A DNA stretch of 64,000 nt from Microcebus murinus. Lineage: Eukaryota > Chordata > Mammalia > Primates > Cheirogaleidae. Every line of letters starts with the position of its first letter. The stretch's first letter is position 1. The position numbers were made by a program, and so were the translations under genes. Shown here in pieces: positions 1 to 13,086 of this stretch. The notes under the pieces were generated by a model. The model saw only the letters and a list, made by a program, of their open reading frames with translations. It did no database searches and was not told the origin of the DNA. Location: contig NC_134110.1 of the NCBI RefSeq assembly GCF_040939455.1, positions 1,682,001 through 1,746,000 on the forward strand. The letters run 5' to 3'.

Positions 1-43
1 TCCGGCAGCTGGGCCTCCTGCCAGCTGGGCCCTGGGACGGCGC

Positions 44-1288
44 CCCCGACCTCACTCTGTGACAGGTGCGCCCCGACCTCACCCTGTGACAGGTGCCCCC
101 CGACCTCGCCCTGTGACAGGTGCCCCCCGACCTCACTCTGTGACAGGTGCCCCTGACCTCGCCCTGTGACAGGTGCCCCCCGACCTCACTCTGTGACAGG
201 TGCGCCCCGACCTCACCCTGTGACACGTGCCCCCCGACCTCACCCTGTGACACGTGCCCCCCGACCTCACCCTGTGACACGTGCCCCCGACCTCACCCTG
301 TGACACGTGCCCCCTGACCTCACCCTGTGACACGTGCCCCCTGACCTCACCCTGTGACACGTGCCCCCCGACCTCACTCTGTGACAGTTGCCCCCTGACC
401 TCACCCTGTGACACGTGCCCCCCGACCTCACCCTGTGACACGTGCCCCCCGACCTCACCCTGGGACACGTGCCCCCCGACCTCACCCTGTGATGGGTGCC
501 CTCCGACCTCCTCCTGTGACAGGTACCCCCCAACCTCCTCCTGTGACACGTGCCCCCCGACCTCACCCTGTGACACGTGCCCCCTGACCTCACCCTGTGA
601 CACGTGCCCCCCGACCTCACCCTGTGACACGTGCCCCCCGACCTCACCCTGTGATGGGTGCCCCCCGACCTCACCCTATGACGGGTGCCCTCCGACCTCA
701 CCGTGTGACACGTGCCCCCGACCTCACCCTGTGACAGGTGCCCCCTGACCTCACTCTGTGACAGGTGCCCCCGACCTCGTCCTGTGACAGGTGCCCCCCG
801 ACCTCACTCTGTGACACGTGCCCCCGACCTCGTCCTGTGACACGTGCCCCCCGACCTCACCCTGTGACACGTGCCCCCCGACCTCACCCTGTGACGGGTG
901 CCCCCCGACCTCACCCTGTGATGGGTGCCCTCCGACCTCACCGTGTGACACGTGCCCCCGACCTCACCCTGTGACAGGTGCCCCCCGACCTCACTCTGTG
1001 ACAGGTGCCCCCGACCTCGTCCTGTGACACGTGCCCCCCGACCTCACCCTGTGACAGGTGCCCCCGACCTCGTCCTGTGACAGGTGCCCCCCGACCTCAC
1101 TCTGTGACACGTGCCCCCGACCTCATCCTGTGACACGTGCCCCCCACCTCACTCTGTGACACGTGCCCCCCGACCTCACCCTGTGACACGTGCCCCCCGA
1201 CCTCGCCCTGTGACAGGTGCTCCCCGACCTCATCCTGTGACACGTGCCCCCGACCTCGCCCTGTGACACGTGCCCCCCGACCTCACCG
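44..1288. repeat. 26-27 bp minisatellite array, about 46 units
   Basis: The unit reads gacctcaccctgtgacacgt followed by gcccccc, 27 bp, with 26 bp variants lacking one C. About 25 units carry the palindrome CACGTG; others have CAGGTG or GGGTG variants. A block of about 240 bp beginning near 661 is repeated nearly unchanged from 901, so higher-order duplication has occurred. Because 27 is divisible by 3, several frames stay open and give false 9-residue repeat proteins. The array may extend left beyond the window. Confidence 0.95.
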
Positions 1289-1380
1289 ACCCTGTTGGGG
1301 TTGGAGCTCAAGGGCAGGAAAATGGACTAGGAGATCAGCAAAGTTCTTTCCTGAAGGCGCTTCTGGGAGACCCAGCTTCT

Positions 1381-1706
<326 letters not shown>

Positions 1707-1720
1707 GAGACCCAGCTTCT

Positions 1721-3128
<1,408 letters not shown>

Positions 3129-3239
3129 TTAGGGGCCGGGGGACATAAGAGCTGGGCCCGTGTACCTGACAGTGGGACTTGGGCATAGCAGCTTCGCCTC
3201 TGTCTGTTTTATTTTAAACTTGCCTTTGAGAGAACTCGA

Positions 3240-3578
3240 GGGGCTGATCCCGGGGAGCGAGGCTCGAATGCCGGCCACAGGCTCAGCCAACCACAGACTG
3301 AAAAGATTAAAAGAGAACCTCACAATAAAACAGAACGATATACAGCAATAATAATAATAATAAAAACCAAATGAAAAGCAGCACAGCACAACAACTATTC
3401 ACGCAGCACTTACTGCGTATTAGGTGTTATAAGTAACGTAAAGAATATGACGGTGCACGAGAGCCTGCGAGTTACACGCAAGCACCACGCCATTCACACA
3501 GGGGCTTCAGCACCTGTGGCTTTTGGCACCTGCGGGGTCCTGCGACCCATCCCCCCGCCCGACACGGAGGGCTGGCTG
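3240..3578. mobile_element. MER2/Tigger-type DNA transposon relic
   Basis: The part from cagccaaccacagactgaaa through gcgtattaggtgttataagt and cacctgcggggtcctgcgac to cacggagggctggctg matches the remembered MER2/Tigger right half. It contains an (ATA)n stretch near 3346. The left end is diverged or missing, so that boundary is approximate. Confidence 0.7.
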
Positions 3579-4736
3579 TGCGCTTTGGTTTTGGTGACTC
3601 GCGCGTTCGGGCACCGCGGCGACTGTGTTCTCTGCGTGCGGCTTTGCTCTCCACGGGGCTCGGTGCTGGGACCCCGCGCGCAGCTTCCGAAAGCTGAGAC
3701 CCCCTGGGTCGCGGGGGCCCTCTCTCCCGCCTCGCCATTGCCTCGCAGTCCTCAGTCCCCAAGCCTCCCGCTTCCTGTTCTACAACCTCCCAAAGTAGAC
3801 GGGTGTCCAGGCAGAATGGGCGGATGTGGCGCCCTGACTTGGCAGGGAGGTCCGGGAGCGTGACTCCCGCTGTCCCCGCCTTCGCAAGAGCAAGAAGGGT
3901 GGGCCGAGAGAGGGTGCTTAAAGCAAAGCGTGGCGGGAGCTGACTGACCGGCACCCGTGCGTCTGGAAGACGGGGGCAAAGCAGCCATGTGTCTGTCATC
4001 TTGCAAAGCCCATTCAGAGAGCGCGGATGCCAAAGGGCACAGTCGGTGAATGGGGAAGGATCATTCCTCGCAGGCACCTGAATTACCTGCTGAAGTCAGT
4101 ATTTGCAGTTTTCTTCTGATTAAAAAGGAGTAAACGCTCGATGTGGAGAACTGAGGAAGGTGAGGCCAGCGCCCGCCCTGCGCGTCCCCAGCGTGTCTGC
4201 TTCACGCACCTTTTACGCGCCACGAGAGCTGCCAGGCTCGTTAAACCTTCTGCGAGCAAGCGAAGGACTTGTGTTAAGCCCCTGAATGTTGGGATCAGTT
4301 TGTGACCATAATATATATCCGGCCTTAGTCTAACTAGTTTGGAAATGGGTAGCAGAAGTGGGACGCTGCTGCGGGGCAAACTAAACCGTGTGCGTCGACA
4401 GGTTGGTTGGGCGACGCAGCGAGGAAACCGAGTCAGGGACGGAGAAGCCAGCGGCCCCTGCTGTCCGGCGGCGAATGTTTATAAGACGCGCTGGCAGGAA
4501 CCTGGGGGGCGAATTTGCTTCCTGAAGAATCTGCAGCTCTTTGCGGGAAGAGGTTAGAAGAACAACCTTGGTAGTAGGTGCCGGTGGTTGCTGTGTTTCG
4601 CGGGATGTTACCAGGTAGAGACAAGCAAGGAAAATAATCGACCTGTTTCTAAGAGTTAAAAAAGGGATGGAGAAAGGCCAGAAAGCAAAGTTGAAAAGTA
4701 GCCACCTCTGGTTGAGAAAGGCTAAATCATGGGATT
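3579..4736. other. No gene seen; unique sequence
   Basis: Moderately GC-rich DNA with no recognisable repeat, exon or RNA gene. It holds the pre-insertion target of the following L1. Confidence 0.5.
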
Positions 4737-4753
4737 AAGAGTGGCCACAGGTG

Positions 4754-5451
4754 GGACTGCAAACTAGTTCAGCCTCTGTGGAAAGCAATATGGAGATACC
4801 TTAAAGCGATACAAGTGAATCTACCATTTGATCCAGCAATCCCATTGCTGGGCATCTACCCAAAAGATCCAATGACACTCTACAAAAAAGACACCTGCAC
4901 TCGAATGTTTATAGCAGCACAATTCATAATTGCAAGGCTGTGGAAACAGCCCAAGTGCCCATCAATCCAAGAATGGATTAATAAAATGTGGTATATGTAT
5001 ACCATGGAGTACTATTCAGCTCTAAGAAACAACGGTGATATAGCACATCTTATATTTTCCTGGTTAGAGCTGGAACCCATACTACTAAGTGAAGTATCCC
5101 AAGAATGGAAAAACAAGCACCAGATATATTCTCCAGCAAACTGGTATTAACTGAGTAGCACCTGAGTGGACACATAGGTGCTACAGTAATAGGGTATTGG
5201 GCACGTGGGAGGGGGGAGGGGGGCGGGTATATACATACATAGTGAGTGAGATGTGCACCATCTGGGGGATGGTCATGATGGAGACTCAGACTTGTGGGGG
5301 GAGGGGGGAAAGGGCATTTATTGAAACCTTAGAATCTGTACCCCCAGAATATGCCGAAATAAAAAAAATCACAATTACAATGAACATCAAAGTAAATACA
5401 GGTGAAATCTTAAAAAAATAAAATAATAAAAATCTTACCAAAAAAAAAAAA
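4754..5451 (+). mobile_element. Young 5'-truncated L1 (ORF2 C-terminus and 3' UTR)
   Basis: A 698 bp L1 fragment. Its unbroken frame at 4815-5150 encodes an ORF2 C-terminal segment with DPAIPLLGIYPKD, CTRMFIAAQF and YTMEYYSALRN, followed by a G-rich 3' UTR and an A-rich tail. The duplication aagagtggccacaggtg at 4737-4753 and 5452-5468 is a perfect 17 bp repeat, so insertion is fairly recent. About 75 bases lie between the first aataaaa near 5360 and the final A tail and may be transduced flank. The copy is 5' truncated and cannot be autonomous. Confidence 0.92.
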
Positions 5452-5468
5452 AAGAGTGGCCACAGGTG

Positions 5469-6152
5469 AAGGCCAGGTCAAAGGCGTGCTGCCCAGGTGC
5501 AATCAAGGCAACATTAAATTAGGCGTGGTGTCGCAACTATTGTTATACTTTCCCTCTGGCTACACTGTCTCCCGGCAAATACTAGATCCAGGCTGTGACC
5601 TTTACACCCATTGCTCCAGGTCACCTCTGGGGGTCACCACCGAGTTGCAAGAGAGAGCCTGGGCTTGGAATAGAGAAGAGAAGCCGGTCTGGAAACCGAG
5701 TCCTGAGAGAACGGCCGTGCGGCTCCTGGGAGAGAACGTCACCGACCGCGACGTTCTGAGAGTCGTGGTGCCCGCAGCACAGAACAGGGCACCCCTCGGC
5801 CGTGGGAAGCCCGGGTTTGCTGGAGACCTGGGACCGCTCTTGGTACCTGAGGGGCCAGCGGGCGGAGGAAGCTGTGCAGCCTCCCAGCGGGACGCGCGGC
5901 CAAGGCCCCGCAGAAGTTGGCTCAGGGGGCAAAAGGGAAAAGGAAGAGGCTTCCAAAGCGTGTCCTTGGAGCGTGGCGGGAAAGGCGGTGGCCGCCAGAG
6001 AGGATGGGGCTGGTCCCCGCCCGCTAGGTCGGGGTCCTCACAAGGGCTGCCCAGTGGCTCCGAGTTTCTGGGACTCTGAGGCTGCTGGAGTCGCCCAAGT
6101 TTCTCCCCTTTGGATGGCACTGTTGGTGGCCACTGTCCCCCGCTGAATAATA
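5469..6152. other. No gene seen; flank shared with another MITE locus
   Basis: GC-rich DNA without a recognisable gene. The last ~65 bases before the MITE (about 6085-6152) resemble the spacer at 59518-59586, which also ends at a MITE of the same family. Confidence 0.5.
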
Positions 6153-6551
6153 CCGCGTTTCCCCGAAAATAAGACTGGGTCTTCTATTTATTTTCCCTCA
6201 AGAAGACACGCTAGGGCTTATTTTCAGGGGATGTGTCATTTTCCCCTCAAAGCCTCAGCTCGCAGCACGCACAGGACGGCCGGGACCCGACAGGGGGAGC
6301 CGCCCTTGTTGGTGGGGCTGCCTGCACCTTTCCGGTCACCTCTGGGACAGCAGCTGTCACAACGGGGCGGATGAGAAGGGCTGCTCGTCTTCTTTCCCGC
6401 TCCGCGACGACACGCATGGGTTGTGCAGACGCGATGCGCAGCCACGCCCGTCGCTAGGGCTGATTTTTGGGTGGGGCTTCTATGGCGCACATGCTTAGAC
6501 ATCCTGCCGGGGATTGTTTTATGGGTGGGTCTGATTTTTGGGGAAACACCA
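6153..6551 (+). mobile_element. TA-flanked MITE, copy A (399 bp)
   Basis: The left terminus ccgcgtttccccgaaaataa and right terminus ggggaaacacca are inverted repeats between TA dinucleotides (6151-6152, 6552-6553), pointing to a Tc1/mariner or pogo-like mobiliser. The subterminal motif gggcttattttcaggggatg recurs near both ends in the family. The interior is GC-rich and of the type shared with copies B and E. No transposase is present. Confidence 0.88.
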
Positions 6552-6553
6552 TA

Positions 6554-7640
6554 GGTGTGTGGCAGGCAGGAAGCCTGACCTTTTAGATTAGTCGCTGGTG
6601 CACCATTGCCCACTGGCCGAGTGTGTCTTCTGCCTGTGTTTGTAAATAAGGCTGGACTGGAACAGAGCCAAGCCCAGCGTTTACAGACTGTCCTGGGACT
6701 GCCTTTTGTGCTGCCCGTGGCAGAGTGCAATGGGTGTCACAGATACGCCAGGGGCCGCAAGCCTGACGTATTTACTCCCTTGCCTTTTAAGAAAAAGCTT
6801 GCCGAGTCCTGTTCTAGAACGACAGTCCCTCTGGGCCGAGAGTAGCCACATCTAACTCGATTCAGGGACCTGTGCCGGGGACTCTAATCTTTGCAGCTGG
6901 GGGCCCTGACCAGGTGGGACTTGGTGCTGCCTCCCACGGAGTAACAGTGGGTGCCTCTGTTTTGTTTTCGTTTGTGGAGGAAGGAGGGAGAAAAGAAAAG
7001 GAATATTTGGTGGCCAGAAGGCGGCTGAGACATGGAAGGCTCACCGCGTAGCCCTGTTCTCTTCCTAGCTGCCTTGTGGCTGGGCACGGTCAGAAGATGA
7101 TAAGTTTTAGGCAACAGATCACGAGTGAAAATGGCATGTATCCCTTCTGGCCAGAGGCACCGACAAGCCCTGGGATAAGTCCCCGTGCCTTCTAATCCGT
7201 GACGTGGAATGAGAGTGTCACGTGGAGATGCTGGTGACACAAGGCAGAGACGGCCTGGAGCCCCGAGTCACCCACGGGAAGGTCTGACTGATGCAATAGA
7301 CGTTACACGTAGGTCATGATTTAAATAAAGCTGCGTTTATACTTGTATCCAATTTATATTCAGTAATGTAACTCTGTATTTACATTACTAACAGTTTCCC
7401 ATACTATGTAGAACAGTCTTTGGAAACAAGACTTTGAATGACTTCACAATATTCTATTTGACTATTTTGTTGATCAAGTTCTCTACGTGGGAAAGTGTGA
7501 CAAGAAAGATAAGTTCATTCACTGCCTATAGGAGGATAATCTAGTGCAATTTTTTTTTAAGTACAATTTATCCCCTTTGATTCAGCAATTCTTTTCCTGG
7601 AAATTTATCCTCAGGAAATAGTAAGAGATGTGGGCAAGAA
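6554..7640. other. No gene seen; unique sequence
   Basis: No repeat or exon recognised. The tail from about 7300 is AT-rich and may be old L1 3' sequence, but this could not be supported. Confidence 0.45.
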
Positions 7641-7651
7641 TTTATCAACGA

Positions 7652-7946
7652 TGGGAGCCCGAGGCTCGAGGATCACTTGAGGTCAGGAGTTCGAAACCAG
7701 CCTGAACAAGAGCCAGACCCCGTCTCTACTAAAAATAGAAAGAAATTAATTGGCCAACTAAAAATATGTAGAAAAAAATCAACCGGGCATGGTGGCGCAT
7801 GCCTGTAGTCCCAGCTACTTGGGAGGCTGAGGCAGGAGGATCGCTTGAGCCCAGGAGTTGGAGGTTGCTGTGAGCGAGGCTGACGCCACGGCACTCACTC
7901 TAGCCTGGGCAAGAGAGTGAGACTCTGTCTCAAAAAAAAAAAAAAA
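7652..7946 (+). mobile_element. 5'-truncated strepsirrhine-type Alu
   Basis: Lacks about 40 bases of the left arm, then runs through the lemur-type linker to gactctgtctc and an A tail. The imperfect duplication ttatcaacga before it and ttatcaatga after it indicates that the truncated form is what inserted. Confidence 0.9.
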
Positions 7947-7959
7947 CATTATCAATGAA

Positions 7960-9059
7960 TATTTCTGTTTTAGCTTAATGTATATAACATCGAAATGAGA
8001 AATAATCTAAACGTCCAGCAGTGACTGATTTGTTACATAAACGACGATGCACTTCTGGGCACCGCCTGCTTGGGGCTGTGCCTGCTTAGCGTCGAGGGGC
8101 TGGGGCGGAGGCGGGGAAGGCAGATCGGCCGTCGCAGCCTTTCACACGGCACCTATTCATTTCCTGCTGGCTGCTTTGGATTATGGATGGGGCTGGCTGA
8201 GGTTTCTCTCTTCTTAATTTCCTTGGCAGCCCGTGAGCTCTGGCTGCAAAGACTCTCAGATGTTCTCTTGGACATCAAATAGCTCCAGGCCCACATTTGG
8301 TTACATAAAGTGCAAATGAGTCATGAACACGTGGCTTGCATTTCTGCTCAAATACACAGGGGTTTCAGATTATGGGAAGCGGGCTATAGGCTGTGCAAAT
8401 TAGCGCTAGGTTTGGGAAGTCGAGGGAATCGCTGAACAGAACCTCAGCGCAGCAGAAGGGTCCTTCTGCTGCTCCCCAAAACGCTCTTCCTTAGCACACG
8501 GGGGAAGCGACAGCTATTCGATTCAAGGGAATGCCGAAGGCTAGCTTTTCAAGAGAGATGGGAGGCCAGATGAATTTGCCAGAAGTTTCTGGGCTTATTT
8601 ATTTTGTCCCAAAGCCAGCGAAGACTAAACAACACGCAGAATGAATCCTCCCTTTCCCTTGGCTTCTGTGCTGGAACTTTGTTAATTTTCTTCTTTGTTT
8701 TTAGTCTCTTCTCTGTTTCGATGCTACACGTTTCCTTCCATTCTGTGTTCTTTAAGCGCTGGGGTTTTCTAAGGCTTCACCCCTCACCCGCTGTTCTCAC
8801 GATGCTCTCTAGGTCATTTTAAATCTGAGTCTTTGGCTTCAGCTCCTCTCCGTACCCTGCTGATGCTCACATTTCTCTCCCCTTCCCGGGTCTCTCTCCC
8901 GACCTCAGCACCTGCGTCCGTGTGTCCACCGGAAGACTCCACCCTCTGCAGCCCTCGGGTGCCCCAAACTCCATGCGTCCAACCTGCCGGGACTCGCCAC
9001 CCTCCTCCTCATTCCGGCCACTCTCCCTGCCTTTACTACCTTAGTAACCGGAAGTGAAA
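7960..9059. other. No gene seen; unique sequence
   Basis: AT-rich to balanced DNA with no recognisable repeat or exon. Short frames at 8604-8822 and 8833-9057 lack protein-like features. Confidence 0.45.
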
Positions 9060-9149
9060 ATCATGAAGTCCCCGATGCCGTTGGTTAAATCCGTTCGGAC
9101 GATTTCGAGTCCCTCCCGAGTGCCCGGCTGCGTTAGATCAGGGCCGTTA

Positions 9150-9310
9150 GATCAGGGCCACAGAGGAGAGTAAGACCCGGTCTTGCCCTCGGGGTGCTCA
9201 CAGTCGAGTGGGGAAGGCAGGCACGGAAACCGATAATTTGGGGAATAGCGCAGGGTTAGAAATACGCAGAGGATCTCAGCAGCAGGAGGAAGGGACAGGG
9301 ACTGCATTGG
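9150..9310 (-). repeat. Probable L2 fragment
   Basis: The phrase gagtaagacccggtcttgcc followed by ctcggggtgctcacagtcga resembles the L2 3' region read antisense (the usual form being a dispatch of 'kit' words for ccctgccctcatggagct). Strongly diverged, so limits are approximate. Confidence 0.45.
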
Positions 9311-11548
9311 CCGGGGGTAGGGAGAAGCATTCACAGGAAGGTTCTAGAAGGGTGAGCATCAGAGGGTAAGGGAAAGGAGGCGAGGGGCGGGCGTGTGAAA
9401 GCAGGGAGGTGAGACGCAGCGGGCGGGAGCGGACAGCGCCGTTCCTGCGTTCGAGGCCGCTAAGGGTGGGCTGGGCCGCCCGGGCGCACGGGAAGGGCCG
9501 GTTCACGAAGACGGCAGCTATTTTGCTCCACGGGTTGGGATTTTACCGGGCAGTTTTTGTGGACTCCCAGAGGAGCGTGACGCAGAGCATATGAAGGGCA
9601 GATTCTTGTGGCTGAGGGAGAGGACGAGTTTGGGAAAAGCAGGACGAGCCGGAGGTGGAGAAACGCGGAGACTGTCCGCTCATCCCAGCAGGACAGCGTG
9701 CGAGCCCGCAGCAGGAGGCGGCAGAGAAGCCAACGGGCTTGAGGGTGTTTAGAGCACGTGGCCAGCAGGACGCGAGTGGAAGTGGCACACAGGAAGCTCG
9801 GTCGGGGGTGGCGTGCAGGTGTGTGGCGTGGGCGGCGGGGGGAGGAGTCCGGGTGCCGGGAGAGAAGGGACAGGGGGCTCGGAAATGCCCCCGGTCGGTG
9901 TCCCAGACGGCGGTGCCTCCAGCTCACCCTCCTGCCCCCGGCCCTGCACCCCGCGCACACGGGCTCCCCCGCTGAGACGCACCCACTCCCTGTCCCCGAG
10001 CTCGCCCACCCGAGCTTGGGGCCAGCCACCTGCCGCCTGTCGGTCAGCGTCTCCTGGACCTGGCTCAGCCGGGGCCGCGGCCTGACTGTGCCCTGACATG
10101 TCCCGGGGCTGGGCGCCCCCCACCCGGCCACCGCAGGCGCCTGCCCTGCCCACCCCATCCCCCCGACAGCTTCTGAGAACGCAGCGGGGGCCCCCAGGTG
10201 CGGCTTGCCGGGTGCGGAGCCATCTCAGGAGGGAATGAAGGTGGTTCTTTCCCGTTACAGAATTGATGTCCAGGGCATCAGAGACAGGAGGAGAGCACGG
10301 GACGTCTGAGCGTTGACTCTGTGACAACTGTGACCAGTGTGGTCTCAGGGGAAGAGGCGGCTTCGGGAGGTGTCCGGTGTGGTGACCCTCCCGCGTGTGA
10401 CTTGGGGCGGTGGCCACCTCTCTGCCTGTCGGGTGACCGGTTGGCTCCACCTGTGTGAGGGAATGGCCACAGCCCGGGAGGCAGAGCCTGGTGACAGCAG
10501 GGGTGGGGGGCGGGCTCGCACCTGCAGTGACCAGGTGGGGGAGGGGTGGCTGGTGGGGAGCGGTGGTGGGGGAGGGGCAGCAGGACGGAAGCAGGAGGCC
10601 CCAAGGCTGCGGCTCCGCCAGGTCACGGGCATTGGTGGCCTCGTCACCAATTGGTGGCAGCACAGGACAGGAATGTCGGCCACAAAGGGGACCTCAGAAA
10701 GGGCAGGGACGGGAGCAGACCGAGATTTCAGGGGCTGAGGGAGGGGGCAGAGCCCAGGCAGGGGAGGGGAGGGGACAGGTGGAAAAGGCCCCGAGAGCAG
10801 CAGCAGCAGCAACAGGGCAGTGTACCCTGAGGACGAGGTCGGCATGGAGATGGTGGCCCAGGTGGGTGCCAAGGCCTGGGTGGGGCTGACACTGGGAGGG
10901 TCCAGATCCGACAGCTTTGCTGGCGACTTCCGTGGGCTCCGTGGCCAGGGCCGAGGACGGGAGAATGTGACACAGCCTGGGAGGAGCTGGCATGGTGTCC
11001 TGGAAAAAGTGAAATGTCTTTGGGGCTAAGCTTAGCGCCGTCCCCTCCGTGAGGGCCGGTCTGTTCTCACTGTCCGGTCGCCTCCCCGCCCCTGAGCTCA
11101 CGCCTGGCCCTTGAGTCATGCAGGCCACGTCACAGTCTTTGCTCCCAGATGTCCCTCTGCTCTGCCTTTGGACACAGGCAAGGGCCTGGTCTCTGCAACC
11201 TCGGTCCTCCCTGAGAACTGAGCTCTGGCCTTCTGTGCCAGCCCTGTGTGCTGGGAGCTGCCTCAGAGAGGAGCCTGGCCTTGGGTGGGCCACTGGCCGG
11301 CTTCTGGTTGACATCTCCCAAGCACATCCAGTTCCCTGGAGAGGTGTGATTCAGACAACAGTCCTTTATCTCCTCCATCTCAGCACCCCAGCCGTGCCTC
11401 TGTCTCCCCCGGATTCCCCCAGCCGGGCCCTCCTCGCAGGAATCCCCAAGGCCAAGCCGACTGAGGGCAGGGAGACAGAACCGCTCACCCCTCCAGTGCT
11501 GGGCTCGTTACCTACGTAGCCCTCCCGAGACAGAACAAAGACGTGACG

Positions 11549-11549
<1 letters not shown>
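9311..11549. other. No gene seen; GC-rich region
   Basis: Long frames occur on both strands (up to 304 codons on minus at 9749-10663) but overlap each other, are rich in P, G, R and S, and match no family I recognise. A short CAG run lies near 10798-10811. Confidence 0.5.

Positions 11550-11580
<31 letters not shown>
11550..11580. repeat. (CA)n microsatellite
   Basis: About 15 perfect CA repeats, likely length-polymorphic. Confidence 0.97.
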
Positions 11581-11585
<5 letters not shown>

Positions 11586-11749
11586 ATAAAACATACACAC
11601 ATAATATAAAACTCTTGCCCTGGAACAATAAAAAGCTTTCAGAATAAAATGAGACTCTGTACCTTTGGGTCTGCAGAAAATATTTTATGATAATTAAAAA
11701 TATAAGGTGAGACAAGGTATTCGTGACTGTGCCGTCAAAGCGCATGAAA

Positions 11750-12089
11750 GGCCGGGCGTGGTGGCTCACGCCTATAATCCTAGCACTCTGGGAGGCCGAG
11801 GCGGGAGGATCGAAACCAGGAGCTCGAGGTCAGGAGTTCCAAACCAGCCTGAAGAAGAGCGAGACCCCATTTCTACCAAAAATAGAAAGAAATTAATTGG
11901 CCAACTAATATTATATAGAAAAAAAAATTAGCCGGGCATGGTGGCGCATGCCTGTAGTCCCAGCTACTTGGGAGGCTGAGGCAGGAGGATCACCTGAGCC
12001 GAGAGTCTGAGGTTGCTGTGAGTGAGGCTGACGCCACGGCACTCTAGCCCGGGTGACAGAGCGAGACTCTGTCTCAAAAAAAAAAAAAG
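11750..12089 (+). mobile_element. Strepsirrhine-type Alu
   Basis: Full dimer from ggccgggcgtggtggctcac to gtctc and an A tail, with the lemur-type linker. The flanks aaagcgcatgaaa (11737-11749) and aaagtgcatgaaa (12090-12102) form a 13 bp duplication with one mismatch. Confidence 0.95.
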
Positions 12090-12102
12090 AAAGTGCATGA
12101 AA

Positions 12103-12516
12103 GATGGACAGAGCGAGTTCTAGCCATGTCTGAGTTGCTGAAGTGTCCCCTGCCTGGGAGCCCCTGCGGACAAGGGGGCTCTGCCGGGGCTCCCCTTCCC
12201 CGGGTGGTGAGCCCCAGAGAGCGGCCACGGCGGACGGTGGAGCCGCTCTCCACTCGGCAGCGCCGGGCAGGGACGGCTGGGATGGTCCCAGCGGCAGAGG
12301 GCAGAGGAGTGATTGGCGTCAGCCGCCTTTACGACTCTCCCCCTTCTGTGAGTCTTTGTCGCTGAGCGACTTCTATCTTCTTTTGGGCTCGGCGTCCCCG
12401 TGTGTGTGGTGACAGCTGCTTTGGGACAGCGGTTTTCCCGGTGTGCCCGGGGGGCTGCTGGGCGGGGCCGCAGGCTCACCCCCTAGCCTTCCTCCGGACC
12501 AGCTCCAGTGTATCTG
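12103..12516. other. No gene seen
   Basis: GC-rich unique DNA between an Alu and the 20 bp minisatellite; no recognisable exon or repeat. Confidence 0.5.
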
Positions 12517-13086
12517 TGTGGGCCGTGGGTGCTCCACTTGGGCTGTGGGTGTTCCACGTGAGCCGTGGGTGCTCCATGTGAGCTGTGGGTGTTCCATATG
12601 AGCTGTGGGTGCTCCACGTGGGATGTGGGTGTTCCATGTGAGCCGTGGGTGTTCCATGTGAGCCGTGGGTGCTCCACGTGGGATGTGGGTGTTCCATGTG
12701 AGCCGTGGGTGTTCCATGTGAGCCGTGGGTGCTCCACGTGGGATGTGGGTGTTCCATGTGAGCCGTGGGTGTTCCATGTGAGCCGTGGGTGCTCCACGTG
12801 GGATGTGGGTGTTCCATGTGAGCCGTGGGTGTTCCATGTGAGCCGTGGGTGCTCCACGTGGGATGTGGGTGTTCCATGTGAGCCGTGGGTGCTCCACGTG
12901 AGCCGTGGGTGTTCCACGTGAGCCGTGGGTGTTCCATGTGGGATGTGGGTGTTCCACGTGAGCCGTGGGTGTTCCATGTGGGATGTGGGTGTTCCACGTG
13001 AGCCGTGGGTTTTCCACGTGAGCCGTGGGTGTTCCACGTGGGATGTGGGTGCTCCACGTGAGCCGTGGGTGCTCCACGTGGGATGT
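12517..13086. repeat. 20 bp minisatellite with 60 bp higher-order repeat
   Basis: The monomer is gtgagccgtgggtgttccat. Three variants (ending gctccac, starting gggatg, ending gttccat) form a 60 bp trimer repeated almost perfectly at 12661-12900, then irregular mixtures to 13086. About 14 copies of CACGTG are present. Because 20 is not divisible by 3, all three frames see the same sequence in rotation and stay open, explaining the long false minus-strand proteins (up to 301 codons). Confidence 0.96.

Noticed and set aside
133..748. Repeat proteins (SQGEVGGHV, PPTSPCDTC) on both strands
   Set aside because: 27 bp minisatellite units keep frames open without selection.
4815..5150. A host gene of 111 codons
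   Set aside because: It is the L1 ORF2 C-terminal part within a truncated insertion.
9460..10663. Possible minus-strand gene (232 and 304 codons)
   Set aside because: Two different frames overlap, composition-driven, no recognised domain or splice pattern.
12517..13086. CRISPR-like array
   Set aside because: No unique spacers between repeats; units are head-to-tail, and the genome is a primate.
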